Assembly: GCF_020382885.2 (NCBI RefSeq)
Contig: NC_058497.1
Location: 19,026,330 to 19,090,329, forward strand
Origin: Scatophagus argus
Taxonomy: Eukaryota; Chordata; Actinopteri; Scatophagidae
Direction of reading: 5' to 3'
Length of the DNA stretch: 64,000 nt
Part shown: positions 13,919 to 28,429 of the stretch, piece by piece
Numbering within the stretch: the first letter of the stretch is position 1
Layout: each line of letters starts with the position of its first letter
Notes under the pieces: model-generated
Told to the model about the DNA's origin: nothing
The model's database searches: none
What the model saw: the letters and a program-made list of their open reading frames with translations, nothing else
Program-made: the position numbers and the translations under genes

Positions 13919-15847
13919 ACTCAGCACAATATACAAAGTTTAAATATCGTTTAATTTTAGCTTATCATACTAATGTACATGCTATATTTGGTTCCCTCTC
14001 ATGCAACAATTTACCCTGGATACTGAACTCTGAATTACTACTTCTGAGATGATTTTGCACAGTAAAAAAGTGATTAATAAGGGCAATATAGAAATCTAGA
14101 ATCTGCAACCACGGTGACCATAATGATCAAAATTTTATTAATGAGATGTGGAAAAATTACTGCAAAATGACACGAAAAAGGATCAGATATATCTGTGTGT
14201 TACATGTTGGCATTATTCTTCAGGTAATATTTTAAGCCTCACACAGAATTAGCTCATCGCTGACTTCAGACTGCCTGTGGGATATTTAGTCAGGTGATAA
14301 TTTATTCCAGCAGTCAGCAGGTGTCAAGTGTGGAAATTCAGTGCAAGCCAGGACTGGGGAAAAAAAAAAAAAAAGAAAATATCATAAATTTGCAGTCTAG
14401 TTCTGTCCTGGTGTCAGGTGCTTTATTTGAGCACAGTGTTGTGAATTTAAATACTATGAATATTCACTTCTGGAGAATACTAATCACTACACTGATTCTG
14501 AAGGATTAGCAGCATCCCATTATGAGATATTTCCCACTGACAGCAAGCTGATCAAAGTAAAGAAACATGAATAGCAAGTCTTCCAAGGGAACACAAAATG
14601 GTTCTGGTGCTTCTGCACTAAAATGAGGTAGATTTCTTAATTATCACATACGTGGAGCAATCTGAACTATATTCACACACCACAGTAAACAGCAAGGTGA
14701 AAATGTTAATTACACGCAACAATAAAGCGCATCGCTCTAATCTGACAGAGGTCTTACAGGAAAGTCCGGAAGGCCTTCTAGATATTTTTCACCATACAAT
14801 GACTTCACAGAATCAATAGGCTAACTGAGGATTGACCTTGCACTGTGGGAGATGGCTGGACCAAACTCATGCTCTGAAAGAGCACCACGCCGTGGGAAAC
14901 TGTTATGCAAGTCTTTTTCCAATATTCTGCTACACTCTCCATATGTGTGCTATACATATTGTAAATGGGCAGCAAAAAAACCTAATTTTAGAGTTTAAGT
15001 TTTGTGTTAGAGGCCCTCAGATTGCTCTGATTTCATCTCCTCCCTGCACAAAACAGTACAATGGAAATACTGAGACAAGGATGAATGACCTAATCTCATT
15101 TCATTTTAAAAGGTTAGCCTTTTCTCCATCTCTTGGGCCCCTGGCCAGCTCTGGACCACCAGGTGTCCCATCTCCCCTTTCAAAGACAGGCAATGTGCCC
15201 TATTTTACAAGACATTTAGAAATGTCACAGTCATTAACAGTTGAAAATCTATCCGAACACATCTTCTGGAAAGGGGGGGTTTGCACAGAAGTGATATTTT
15301 AGATTTTACAGTACATTACTCAACACACCCTTAATCCAAAATCTTCTGTTTCATCTATAACCGCCATTATTTAGCCATCTTTACACAGCATAAGCCATAT
15401 CATATCCAGCACGGATAACATTGTAATTTGGCACAAGCAAGATATACTTAGTGTTTTGGCAGAGAGCCACCTGAAACCTGTTTTTTTTTTTTGTTTGTTT
15501 TTTTTTTGGCTGAAAAATTCAATTTGGCATTATGTCACATGTGAACACTGCCCATAATTTATGGTCTCCTTCATGAACACAATTATTTATACCTGCAAAT
15601 GGCTTGTTGGTGACACATTTCTGACCATGAATTTGTGATATAATGTTGTCTCATTCTGAGCTTTTAGAATGAAAACCAAAAATAAACAAACACGTTTGAA
15701 AAAGCCAATCGCTATTAATGTTCACTGGGTAATAAAGTTCCAATGTAGATACCTTCCTGTTCACTTGTGCAACAATTTAGCACTACATAACCATCAAACA
15801 GAAATTGTTACAGGGCCTTATTTATAGGTTGGCAATATAATTTCATG
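13919..15847. other. gene-free stretch
   Basis: Contains poly-A (14,360-14,374) and poly-T (15,481-15,508) tracts. The 156-codon frame at 14,832-15,302 has no recognisable motif and no splice or start support. Nothing else is supported. Confidence 0.45.
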
Positions 15848-16784
15848 TAGGAATGCACAATACTAGTACTGGATGACAATCTGTTAGTATGCTCATGTAC
15901 TTGTAATCATAAAACTGCTCTGATACCAATGGATATCACTTCACAGCAGTGTGACGTTAACTTCTTGTCAGTTGAGCTGAGCCAGAGGAAGAGGAGCAGT
16001 GTCAGCAGTTGGGAGCGATGGTGACAAAAGTACAGCAAACTGCAAACCACACTATATCACCAAGACTCCAGCAAGGCAAGCAGATCGGCTGGAATAGCAT
16101 GTACCACATGCTACAGTCTCTCATCCACCAGTACAAGAGGCCCAGTTCCTCAGTTAGCTTGCAAGCCCCTGGCAAAGAGCCATAATGTCTCTAATTCATA
16201 GTTAACCCATTCTACAGAATCAGATTATTGTCCAACTCCAAGCCTCTAAACTCCATGGACCCAACATCAAACTGCCAAGCTCCCAGGCTGGCCATTCCCT
16301 GGAGCTGACAGCAGCGCATTGGCCGGACTACAAGATGTAACTCCGGAGTCATAAGAGAATCACTAAGCTTGTCTATTAGACGTGAGAGGTGTCACTGCGG
16401 TTTATTTTGAACTGTCGAACTGTTAGTTTTGTATTGAGTGCAGACTGTCTCACTGGTGGGGATTTTCTTTTCTAGTTATGTGTGAGGTTATCATACTGAA
16501 AATTTTCAGGAGTCTGTTCATACTGGTATAGGTTAATAAACATATTCATTTGCAAAAAAAAGTGAAAATATTAAACATTATTATTATTTATTTGCATTTG
16601 AAAGTCCAGAGCCCACACTGTCTGCTTTGAAAAATTCAGACCCTTGGACAAATGTAGTTGTTGACCCCTGTTTTACATAATCAATTTACTTTGTCAAGTG
16701 ACAGTGAGGGTACTCATATACTCGGCATCAGCAAGTACCCAAATGTAAGTACTTGTACTTGGTCAGAAAACAGTTGCATTGTCA
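15848..16784. mobile_element. possible non-autonomous hAT-like element
   Basis: The left end TAGGAATGCACAATACTAGT and the right end, whose reverse complement begins TGACAATGCAACTG, are loosely inverted. Sub-terminal words (CTTGTAATCATAAAACTGCT and GATACCAATGGATATCACTT at the left; TACTCGGCATCAGCAAGTAC and AAGTACTTGTACTTGG at the right) resemble the GGTATCGG/AGTACTTG ends of fish hAT-type elements. No transposase frame remains. Boundaries are approximate. Confidence 0.35.
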
Positions 16785-19220
16785 CATGAGTAATTTCATA
16801 CTAGAGGATTCGGGACTAATGTAGGGTCAAATACTTGTATAAATTCTGGTCCCAGTCCCGAAAAAACAGACAGGAGTGACATATCAATTACGTCTATCTG
16901 AGACAGGGAAGTGACCTTTGAAACTCGTTCTGTTCCCGTGCCCAGATTAGAAACTCCTCTTTTAATGAATCAAGTGTCCTCAGCGTTTGTGAGCTCTCAC
17001 TCACATGCATAAATGGACAACAGGATTTATGTTATGAAGAAATAAAGAGAATAAAGAAATCTAAAAGAAAAAAACAAAACAAATGGTTTTTGCAAACTCT
17101 ACAACCCACGCCTCAAATGATGCATTTTGCCAGCAACTGTTGGCAAATCCGAGACATGCAGTGGTCTAAATCATATTCTATCCAGAGGAGTGTGGGGGAC
17201 AGATACAGACCTAATGTGCATGCCAGAAAGAATAAAACCAATCAAAGTGAAACAGTCAAATCCCTGCATGAGGCTGCAGTGAGGCTACGGTAACTCAAAC
17301 GAATGGAAGTGAGCCGTTGCCCTAAAAAACGGTTCACCTTATATAGCAGTAACCGTCTTTCAAAATTTCCATTTGAGCCTAAGAGTTTCTAGAGACATGA
17401 GATCCCTGGTGAGGTTGAACGTAATGCATACTAAATGGGAGTACAAAACGTGATATTTTGAGTGTGAACTTGGCTTGCGGTTTCATCAACAATTAAGAGA
17501 AAATCAGCCAAAGCAGGGATTTGCTGCATTTAATCAGCTGACTTGAAGGGCTGGTTATTTTGAGTCGCAGCGGCAAGGCCAAGAGGTAATTTGACGAGAC
17601 ACACATAGACGCATGCATGCTAATGACTGTGTGAGCTTCATTACACAAGTATGGGACTGCACTGCTGAAAACAGTATTACAGAACACATCCTTCCAACAT
17701 CCTACCTTCTCAACGAATTAAGTTCCCTCCTGCAAGAACTTTCCTCTGAGTTTGGCACATACCGTGATATTGTTTGCATGTCTGACTGAGAGTGCCATTG
17801 CAATGTCATTACTACTGCCTTCCCACTTCATTTACCAAGCCCTGACTCGACATTGATACGTTGGGATGAGAGTCCCTGCTGCTGAGGAGATGGAGATAAC
17901 AGGATGATTCATAGTCTTTCAAAAGAGGTCACAGCTTCCTGTGCTTTTACGACTGGAATTTGGGATTCCCTCAGCGCACACAGTGAAGGGCAGCAAGCCA
18001 AGCGTCCCACTTGGCATACAAAATTAGCTGTGGTGTGGATAAGGCGCAAACACCTCGCAACTGATTATCCTGAATGGCAAAGCCCTTCTGATAAGCGTAA
18101 GTGGAAAAAGATTTTACAAAGCGTGCAAATGCAGACCTGTAATATGAGAGATGTAATTATTTTCAAAATGCCAAAAATAACAAGCCATGATAGCAAATAT
18201 ATTTTTTATATTTATAAGCAGGACCTTGACCACATCAGGGAAATTGCATCAAGCAAGCCATTGGTTGTGTGGGAGGATTACCAAAACAAGACGTGGAAAT
18301 TCACTCCTAATAAAACAAGGGGATGTGAAGGTTAAATGCAAGCTTTTCTCTCCATTCTCCCTGTTTCTAATTACTGGGTAAGAGCGTGAGAGAGCTGTGC
18401 TCCTGATTGCAGCTGCCTGGTGACTGCAGCAGAAACCAAATCTTCTCTGCTGTCTATTATAATGAAAGTGACCAGACACTCGGGCAAGCTGTCAGTATTT
18501 CTGTAAAGAGAATTAGACTCTGCGGCAGCTTCTAAGTTTAACCTACCCTTCCTGATGAATTAAACGCTGTCTTGATTTCTAGATCATAACCAAAGATAGC
18601 CATTAGGGTGCATTGTCTTCTTGACAATGTGTGAATGTGCAGGGGTTGCACTCGTGCACATCATGACACTTGTAATAAACAGACAAGATCATTAATTAAA
18701 GCTCAGTTTTAATGAGGCTGCCACTACCTCCTGGTTAACAGCGTACACAGTGATGTACTGAATAACAGCTACACACCATCATCGTCGGAAATTGACCAAT
18801 ACAACGTAATGCATCTGGTTTGTCACAACGGAGTGTCAGACTGGGGTCTATCTCAGAAATTGCTGGGTACCTGGTGCCTGAATGTAACAATTCTATAGCA
18901 GTTGTCCAGTGGCAGATGTATGGAGTTATGCAGTTTTTGGTGAGAAATAAGCATTTCTTTATGTAGTTCACCCATCTCAAAACGGCAACTTTATAAATGT
19001 TCTTGTCCTGAATGACACCAAGTTGTTATTAAAGGATGGATTTCAAAGGCAGATGCAAATCAAAAGCTTGAAGATCCAGAAATGAAACTGCTGCGTTAAA
19101 ATTTAATCTTATCAGATAAACTGTGGGTTGGGTTCATGCATCACTAAGTTTCTCAGTAGATGTAATCAGTTTGTAACTCATCGAGTTGTCATCACAGCAT
19201 GCAAAGTTTTGGGTATCACA

Positions 19221-19221
<1 letters not shown>

Positions 19222-19252
<31 letters not shown>
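19222..19252. repeat. (CA)n microsatellite
   Basis: About fifteen CA units ending in a CGCA variant. Confidence 0.9.
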
Positions 19253-19256
<4 letters not shown>

Positions 19257-21311
19257 CATTTTGAATTGCCATTTGTGCTTTGAATTGTTTCTTGAAAAAT
19301 TAACACAGTATTATATTCTTCAGTTTCAATCTTGTTTAATCATTTAACTGAAACAATTTAAGAATGGATTCAGTGTTATAACAATTTTGAAATGAGTATT
19401 ACCATACAATTTAGGCTCATTTCTTCCAATTAGGCCAAACTCTTGCCAATCATAAATTTTTCATAAGTCCCTAATGTTCAGATGTATAGTGTAAAAATAG
19501 ATGAAAAATGCTGCACAGTGGCAAATTTTTAACACAATCATGCAAAATAAACGTATTAAAGCTGAAATAAAACATCAAAGGTATGCAGGTTAACTTAACG
19601 GCGACAGCGGCATATAAAATAAAGTTAGTGTGACAGTTTGTGACAGATAACAATGCACGCTGCCTTGCGAGTGTGCTTGTTTCACTTGGACACTTTAATG
19701 AGGAGCAGAGCCAGGTGGACGCACACTAAGCACAAGGGCCCCGCCTCCCCATCCTGTCAAAGCAGGTGCCAGTGTTTACAACTTTGAAGAGAGGATGAAA
19801 AAAAAAAGACCCCACTATCAGAGTGAAATGTTGGCCCCAGCAATCACGTAAACTTGTGTTCTCTCCTCTCCATGTTTTATGCCAGCAAATGACATGAATG
19901 TTAAGTTGATCAACTCTCTCTGATCCGTTTGTCTTGCTCAGCTGGTCGGTGCATTACTTGGTATGACCGTGTCTTGTCTGCTTGCCAGTCACTTCCAAGG
20001 CTGCGTTCTGTGATTTTGTGTCTAAAAAAAGAAAAGAAAAAAAAAAAAAGCAACTATTTGTTGATAAACACCAACAGGAAACAACGTTCACTAACTCGAT
20101 AATTGCTTTGCGCGAGAACATGTTTTCACACTTCCAGCGGCAACCTCTGTGGAAACCTGTCAGTCCGGGCCATATATGGGCACGGATGGCGCTCCTCATG
20201 TTCACATCATTTTAAAACAAGACAATGATCATCTAGTCTCTCAGTGAAGTGTCACGTCTGCCACGAAGGCACAAGCCAGCCTGAAGACGGCCTCACTGAA
20301 GAGGATGAGCATACCGTTTAGTAACACCCACGCAATCACATCATCAGTTCACAACTGTGTGTTTGTACGACTAAGAGACGGAGCGTCAGTATTTTCCTCA
20401 TGAGTTTACCTCATGAAATAAAACAGCCTGAGCACTGTAGATTTTCACATGCAATTACATTATGTTAAAACAAGAAAGTGGCTGGTAAAGAAAACAAACA
20501 AAAAAAAATGGCTGGTAGATGTTGGGATCCACCAGCCACAGTGACAAGTAGATGACATTTTCAGCCCTGAATACAACATGTAAATTCCACATAAAGGAGG
20601 TCAGAGATAAGCACCAAACCTGCCCTGAGGCAGCTAAATATTGAGTCACACTGCCACTATCCCATTAAACTGTTACCGTTTATCTGAAAACACCCTGCCC
20701 TCGCAATTATCTGCAGTCTGGAGCTCCAAGAGAAACAGCACAAGAGCCAGCGTTAACTCAATTGGACAGTTGAAAGGGTCCATTGGTTTGATCCCTTATT
20801 AAAGCCATAAATACATACGGTATAAATCAAAGATGCACAAGGAAATATCAAATATATTAGCACTGAATCTAGTAACTTGCAGTGTTTCCCATTTATGTGT
20901 TACTTGCGATGGTAGAAGAAGTTTGACCTTTGGATTTTAAAACTTATTCACCAAAACCTTTTGTTTGGTTTTTATCAGATTTGACTTGTGTTTTTATTCC
21001 TCCCATTTCAGCACACCACCGTGGGGCCGTTTAATAGGGGGAAAAAAAAATAATACGAATGGCAGCTAAGAGCATGTGACAAATAATTTTTTTTTAATCC
21101 TGTTTGAATGGTGCTGTGAGTCACGCAGAGGCCTTTTGTCAATTTAAAAGACAATTTTGCAGGTCAAGAAAGTCACAGTTTGTCATTAAACTTGTTTAAG
21201 TATAAGACTGTGAAAACATACGAGACCACACATCCAACATTATGGCCTTGTATAATACTTACCACAACCTTTGACCAATCCTCTGCAGAGCCCGTCATGC
21301 ATGCTAGCTTG

Positions 21312-21342
21312 TACACACACACACATTTCACACACACACACA
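21312..21342. repeat. interrupted (CA)n microsatellite
   Basis: Two short CA tracts separated by ATTTCA. Confidence 0.8.
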
Positions 21343-24300
21343 TTTCTACCCATTTACTGTTCAAAGGTTGTGACAAAATTTGTAGATACAAAAAAAAAAA
21401 AAAAAACTCTGATTCAATTCTGTTGGACCACAAGGATACAACATTGATGCCATCAGAAAGCTCTTTCTCTCTCCCAGTCACATGAATCATGTCTGCTACT
21501 TTGTTCATTTGTTGTTGTTCATCTGTCACTCTCATCTCAAGAATAAAGATTAAAGAATAAACTAAGGCTCCAATATCCTACATAATTCCACATGACTTGT
21601 TTAATTCAGCCAACAGCAGGCTTTCATCAGCTTTGATATACCAAAGTGAACAAAACTTGTGTCTCTCTCACACCTTACACACACACACACACAATAAACT
21701 GAAAGACTGAGAAAGTTGTCCGTATCCTGTTTGTTTCTGTTGGTGCCGTGCAATAAGTTGAGTAGAACTGGATAATGCGAGCAAAATCAATATCACAATA
21801 TTAATAAAAATATCTTTCTGATGCGACTTCACAGTATGATAAATATATAAAACATAAAATAATCTTCAAACAAATGAGCCATTGATTTTCAGTGCAATGA
21901 ACCGTATTCCGCTGTAATGCATTACATTAGAGGAAACAAGAAACGCATCTACGTCTCATTTACATACAAAGTTTACTGCAGTCACAACACACTGCACAAC
22001 CGCAGCTCAGCTTCTTACGCACAATCCCAGCTCTTTCCTGTCACTCTCATCTCATTAACATCTTAGTAATTAGTAGTGTGTTTGTCCCACATCACGTGAA
22101 TGCAAAACAACTGATATTGACAGTAACAGGACCCTGTGAATCTGTTTTCAGTTTTTCTAAATACTGCGTTTTACGATTTAAGAATATTTTCCATCAGTGA
22201 GTTTAATCATGTAGTGGAGGAATTCAATTTCAACGGTTCAGAAAAGAAAATACCCAACTTTAATGAATATTCATAAATTACATGCAACACAACATTGCAC
22301 TATTTTTCTTTAATCAAAGAAAGCACTTCATTACAATAAAAAAAATAAATATTTAATCTCCTCATAAACTAAAAATACTTCACACATGAGCTTTAAATTA
22401 CAAAGTCTTTGAATGTTGCTCTAGCTGTGAATTCCTTTAGGCTGACTTAGCCATCTCAGAGGGCCTCTTGGACATGACTTTGTGTTTACAGACGAGGAGC
22501 TGAACCCCCACCCTCAGTGAAACATGAACACAGCACAGTAAGTAGAAAACAGAAGCATCGTGCCTGTAAATGACACCAAAAACACACCAACATAGTTTCT
22601 TTCAGTTCATTCAGTTCAGGAGTTTGAAAAAACCCCAAACGCAACGCAAGTTCAGAGCGGCTGGAACCTTCGAAAAGACTGCAAACCAGCCACAGTCTGT
22701 ACGTATTTTTGCCCTTCAATCAAAGGTTACTGGTGAGAACCCTAATTTTAAGCCCCTGAAACTCACAAACCATCATATCTGCGCTTATCTGAAGCACTCA
22801 TTTGATTTTCTCAACACAAATGCAGGTCTTTCAGCTTCCTTGTCAAACATGAGAAAACAGGTTCAGCACACCATTTCTTGGCAGCTGGTTGGCTACTAGA
22901 GAGACATACAATTTGCTGATTCCTGGCTCAGGGGCAGGATGCCCAACACGCTGTGTGTAGCAGCGTGTCTCGCTATGATTTGGTAGAACATGCAAACTAA
23001 TTTTCAGATCTCTGAGCAGGTAGAGGATTTCTCAAGACAGCTTTATATTGGATATCGTATCTTTTATGCTCACCTAGTAAGTAGACTATGGGCAAATTTT
23101 CTCTCAACACCTTCTCGTCCTTTCCCCTGGCACTCCATTTGAAGCAGAAGTGTGGTTTTTAAGTGAATTGAATTTTTTAACTCAAGTTTAGAACTAATCA
23201 TTATATTGCTGTATTTCTTGACTGAATATTGCTGAACGAGCTGTCCTACATTTGGGCACAGTTGACTGCTGTGAAGAAAAAAACAGCTGTGTTGCTTTTA
23301 TTACAAAGGCAATTCAACATGCAAAAATAACAGGGATGATAAAAGTCTTGTACCCCATAAGGCTGCAATGTGATTTAGGACTTTTGGATAACAGCTGAGC
23401 AGCCAGGAAGTAGTTTATTCGGCAATATGATAATCAAATACTGATGTTTACTCAACACAAGGAGAGAATACCGGAGTTGGATACAGGAACAATTTCTCAG
23501 GTGTCTTTGAACAGAAGTGTTATAGTATCCTCAGAATGTCAAACACTACAGGCTATACTGTGGGACCAAATCAAACACAACAAAACACCCTCTACAAAGA
23601 GCTTATGTTAACTCCACATGCTATAATATCACGTATTCAAGTGTTATCCTTTAACTGATCTTTCAGGGTCTAGATGCAGTGTTTAAATGTAGTTTGCTCA
23701 CAAGCCAGATGATAGTCTGTCTAACGTGGAAGCCGGTACAGCTCAATGAGATGGATTTGATATTTTCTACACATTTGAAAAATAGTCTCGACTCAGAAAA
23801 ATCATAAGCACACACGGAAATATAAAACACACATGCTGAGAGAAATAGTCTGCCGTCTAGAAAACCGTCACTTTGGTAATACTGATCACTTTGACATATA
23901 GCCTCTTTTTACTTGGCCTGTATTAACAACAAAAAAAAAATCCCCATGGCTCTGCTGCTGCAGGATTCATTTTGTGACCAGGTGGAGGTGTAAAGCAGAC
24001 CTGTGATACACCACACCAAGTCAAATCCCTAACAGCCTACATAAATGCACAGTTCTCTCCTGTGCTCACCTAATAGGTAGAACACAATAGAACATCCTTT
24101 GTGCCAAGAGCGGGTGCTGCCACCGGTCCTGCCTGACCACAGGACCAATAAATTGGCAGCTGGGCTGGACTTGCCATGTGCCAGAGACGTGTCATTATGC
24201 CAAGCCATAATGTGACCAAATCTGCCTTTATATGCTTTGCTACATCTACTCCGCAGAGCCACTGTACAATTTGTCTATTTCCACCCCTCCTGGCATTGCC

Positions 24301-27300
24301 TAATGTGCAGCTCCCAATTTTTTATTACGCCAAGGAATCACAAAGTATGTCATGAGCTGTTTTCCAATTCTGCACAAAGCAGCGCAGAGCACAATCGAAT
24401 ATGGAAATCTAAAATTAAAAACTGGTAGGTTATTAAATAACAAAGATGTGGTGCCGTTTTCTTACTACGGTGTACATGTTATTCTTTTTATTCCCGGAGG
24501 GATTGTTTTATTCTTGTTAAAGTTCAGTCTCCTCTTCAAAAACCTGGACCAATTTGTTCTTTTCAATTTAACACGTCCATGTTCTTGATTCCAATAAAAA
24601 CCACAGTACTTCATGCTGCGTTCCTTTCCACATGCTCATTGCTCAGTGTAGTTACTTTATCCTCTGAAAGGTCACTTTATGATTTTATCTCATGGTCAGC
24701 AAGTCATTATGCAGCTTTGGCCAAGTCTGTGCTGCAGGGTTAAAGAAGTAAAACATTTGTTCCATCCACAAGCAAATTGCAATAGTTATTATCAATATAC
24801 CCCAAATTATGCTCTGACACTTAACATTAACTGTGTTTTTTTTTTTTTTTTTGTCTCTTATGAGGACGTTAGAAAAGATATGAAGGAAAGATGCAGGGGC
24901 GTCACAGCCCTTAAGCCTTCCATTATGTGCTTCATAAATAAAGACGAGTATAACTTGGTATGTTTAATGCAGGTTTCAGCCACATTTTTGTCTCTGACTG
25001 TCTAAATGTCAACACTGACCGGACGCTTCACTGTACATGTTAAATGTAAAAAAAAAAACTGAATGAAACTTCATCAGCATCCGAGGGAACTCGTAAAATT
25101 CAACGACTCTAAACTTTATTTATATTTTATTGTCATACGCACTGGGGGCTGTGAATCATCAAAAATGTGCAATTTGGTTAAAACATGGCTGACAGATTCT
25201 GACTAGACTCAAATCAAACTGATTAAATTAACCAAATCCTGCGGACTCTTTACCAGCTTCCAAATGAATGCTGCACAGAACCCAAATACTTCTGAAATAT
25301 AAATCATAGGATGCTCTTGCCTAATTATACATACAGTAAATAATATGCTGCACCCCTATGAGCCTGCATGTACACCAAGGTCCCATATTATTGATGTATC
25401 TGTAATTCCAAGATTAACAAAAACCAATGCTTTTTCGCTCTCCCACAGAGCTCCCTTTGGTGAAACAGTCAGTCTTCACAGTTCACCAAGTCTTTTTTAT
25501 TATTATTTTAATGGCCTTCAAACTTTTATTATTGCATTCTTCAGTTCCTGTCCTGAAATTACTCCGCAGTCTTAAGATGGCCACAGTTTCCACCCACACG
25601 CATAAACAGAACAATTACTGCGAAGCCATTCATTTAGCCTGGCTTCTATGTTGTTCTGCGTTTACTCTATTCAACTTGTTTGGTCTATTACTCATATCTT
25701 AAGTTGATTTAACAGGTGGCTGGTGACTTATGGAGACTGAATTTATGTTCACAGCTTTTGCTTTGCAACTACATAAGTGTGATGTAATACATGCACGCAG
25801 AGCTATAAAATCCAAACTAATGATCCACTTGTTACAGTGTAGCAGCGGGACCTGGAAAACAAAACAGCTAAATGGAATTCAGTCATCATTAACCGAATTA
25901 CTTACACCTGTTTTTCCCCACTGAGGCGTGTCGAAATGTTTCTAGAGAAAAAGGCCTATCGACCTAAAACTTCAGAACCGTGTCATTCTTTCGGAAAGAT
26001 TTATTAGTAGACAACAACCGAAATCAGAAGCGGGGTGGGAGCCACGTAGAGTTGAGTAAAGGCAACTGGACTTGGTCATACATTTTTGAAGACATTTCAC
26101 ATGTCACCTGAGAGACTTCTTGGGAGACCCTGACCTCTGTGGGGATCACGACTTCCTGCCTAGGGAAGGGAATTAACAAGATTATATTGATTCCAGTGTC
26201 GTTATCGATTCTGCTTGCCTGACTAATTCTATTGATTCCTGATCAATTTTCTGTTTTCAGTGTCAGTGCAATGTTTTCGTTAACTCTGAGTCTCAGCAGA
26301 ACACAGGTGGGCTGTGGCCCAATTGCTGCCTGTAACATCAGTAGTACCTGAGAGTATCATTTATCATTTTTGCTTTGGACTGGTTCTTCCGCTCTTCCAT
26401 GATTACTTGTTGCAAGACACCAGCTGTGTGGACACATGAGTCTGACGCTATTGGCAACAATCAAGAAAGAGATACCGGATGTATATGATTCCAATGGATC
26501 AGACAATTTCAAATAAGAGTAGTAAGTAGTTGATGAGAAGCGGTTTTCATTTCCCGTATTCCATATCTATTCATTTCAGAGCTTCACCTTTGATAGATGT
26601 GAAAATCAGTCATGCAACACTACACCTGTCAGTGATGACACAAAGTGATGATGATGAAGCTAAGCGTCCAGGATCTCAAATTACTACTCACTATACTGTA
26701 AATTAGCGAGAGTCTGGTATGTGGGGAACAGAGAATGAGTGAATTAAGACACAATTCTGCACTTCCACCGGTTTTCATCAAATACGTGATTGTGTCTAAT
26801 GACGTATTTAATGAAAACCATTTCACACATACTATGGTGAGTGAATGTAATTAACTGGAGATACTCAGATCTACATATTCATGCTGCCAAATTTAGAGAC
26901 GATATCTGCATTGTTGTATTTGACGGCTGTATTGCTGTAGTTTGCAAACATAGCTGAGCCATTTCAGCAAAGATGAAAAAGAGTTAAGAAAAACTATATT
27001 CAAAATCCTGTTTCAGTATAACTATAGGACCATCTGCTGTCTATCTACAAAGTTTACTGAGCCATACTGTGCCAGTGCATTTCGCTTGAGTGAAATTGAG
27101 AACAGTTGAGTCAGCAAATTTCTCTCATAAATCAGTTTACTTTTCATGCTGGTATTTTGACTTTTCTCTTTTTTTGTTTGCTTTGAAATGCTTGATTGAG
27201 TGAGCTTTAGAAATATATCAACTGAGATGTAAAAAAAAAACAAAAAACTATCCATGCCGCTAAGTTTCATGTGCGATGCATAAATACATCAATCACTGAA

Positions 27301-28429
27301 AGAAAACAAAGTGACACGCTAGACCTGTCAGGTGGTAGGCTGCAATATGGTTGAATGTAAAGCAGCATTTGCTTTGAGGCAGGAAATGCATTATCAGGCC
27401 CACCATTCTAGCACTGCAGTTGGTCATGCTCACTCCCCAAGACGTGTCACTCATGCGTCACTCACGATGAGGCGCCTAACAGAACGGCGCCTACTTTGAG
27501 GTAATAACCATGCCTAGAGCTACCACAGGCACCGAACAGGCAGACAGTTAAATTAGTCAATCTACATTTAAAAGCACTGCTGACGGCGGCGTGTATTTGA
27601 AACAATCATGTGTGCTGCTGAGAGGAATGCGATTTCATAACACCAGCGTACTGAGAACAGAGCATTTTCTGCATATTTGGATGTCAGTGCAGCTTTGAAT
27701 AAGGCAAAAGCGCTTAAGTAAGTTCAGTAAATAAAAGCTGTACATGAAAACACAAAGCTCAAAGTATAAAGGTAGATATGCTGTCAATTCTAAACAGCAA
27801 TCCGTAACCCAGACATACTACACATAATCCCAAAGGTGACCAGGCTCAACAATCAATAACCACAACTGTGATGCTGATCAAAACCCAACCCAAGAGATGA
27901 AAATGCCACACACACACACACACTGCACTTGAAAACACTGAGAATAAAAACAGCATGCTGTCAAGTTAATGTTCATTACAGCACAGCAAAGCAAGACGTA
28001 CTTTAAGAAGAAATGCTTACTTTGTCCTTTGAATTCTTCACAGATACTGCCAGAGGGGGTCAGGAGGTTGTGAGTGCGCTTCTGTTCATTTCATCATGTT
28101 AGCAGCACACCTTCTTCAGTGTCTTATTACAGAAATTGTCCATTATGTGCCGTTCGGCTTTGCTGTTGTGTTCCTGTATTCTGCACAGTGCGTGGCTATA
28201 AAAGTGTGCCATTTATCCGACAATGCAGTCCATTATACCTCAGGGATGAACAACCTTTGCAGCTGTTACTCGAACAGGGGGGGATCTCTTTTGTCCTCTG
28301 CCACGTAAAGCCGGTCCAAACTTTGAGGGCCTCCAATGTCAGAGCTCCAGGGTCGGCCATGCTAACGTCCTCATCCTCCTGTACGCGGCTAGCAGGTGCC
28401 CGGTTGTGTTTCTTGTTGCTTCCCTTTAA

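Larger units (their letters stand above)
16785..28000. other. gene-free stretch
   Basis: Over 11 kb without a supportable exon. It holds CA microsatellites (19,222-19,252; 21,312-21,342; 21,671-21,692), A- or T-runs (20,030-20,048; 21,390-21,405; 24,836-24,852) and dispersed AT-rich sequence. Open frames are short (the longest about 143 codons at 17,904) and have no recognisable domains. Confidence 0.4.

Noticed and set aside
14832-15302. 156-codon plus-strand frame
   Set aside because: No motif, no codon or domain character, and flanked by ordinary AT-rich sequence.
26160-26300. GATTCC/ATCGATT-rich stretch resembling the end of a hAT element
   Set aside because: The similarity is short, with no matching second end and no target duplication, so it is not listed as an element.
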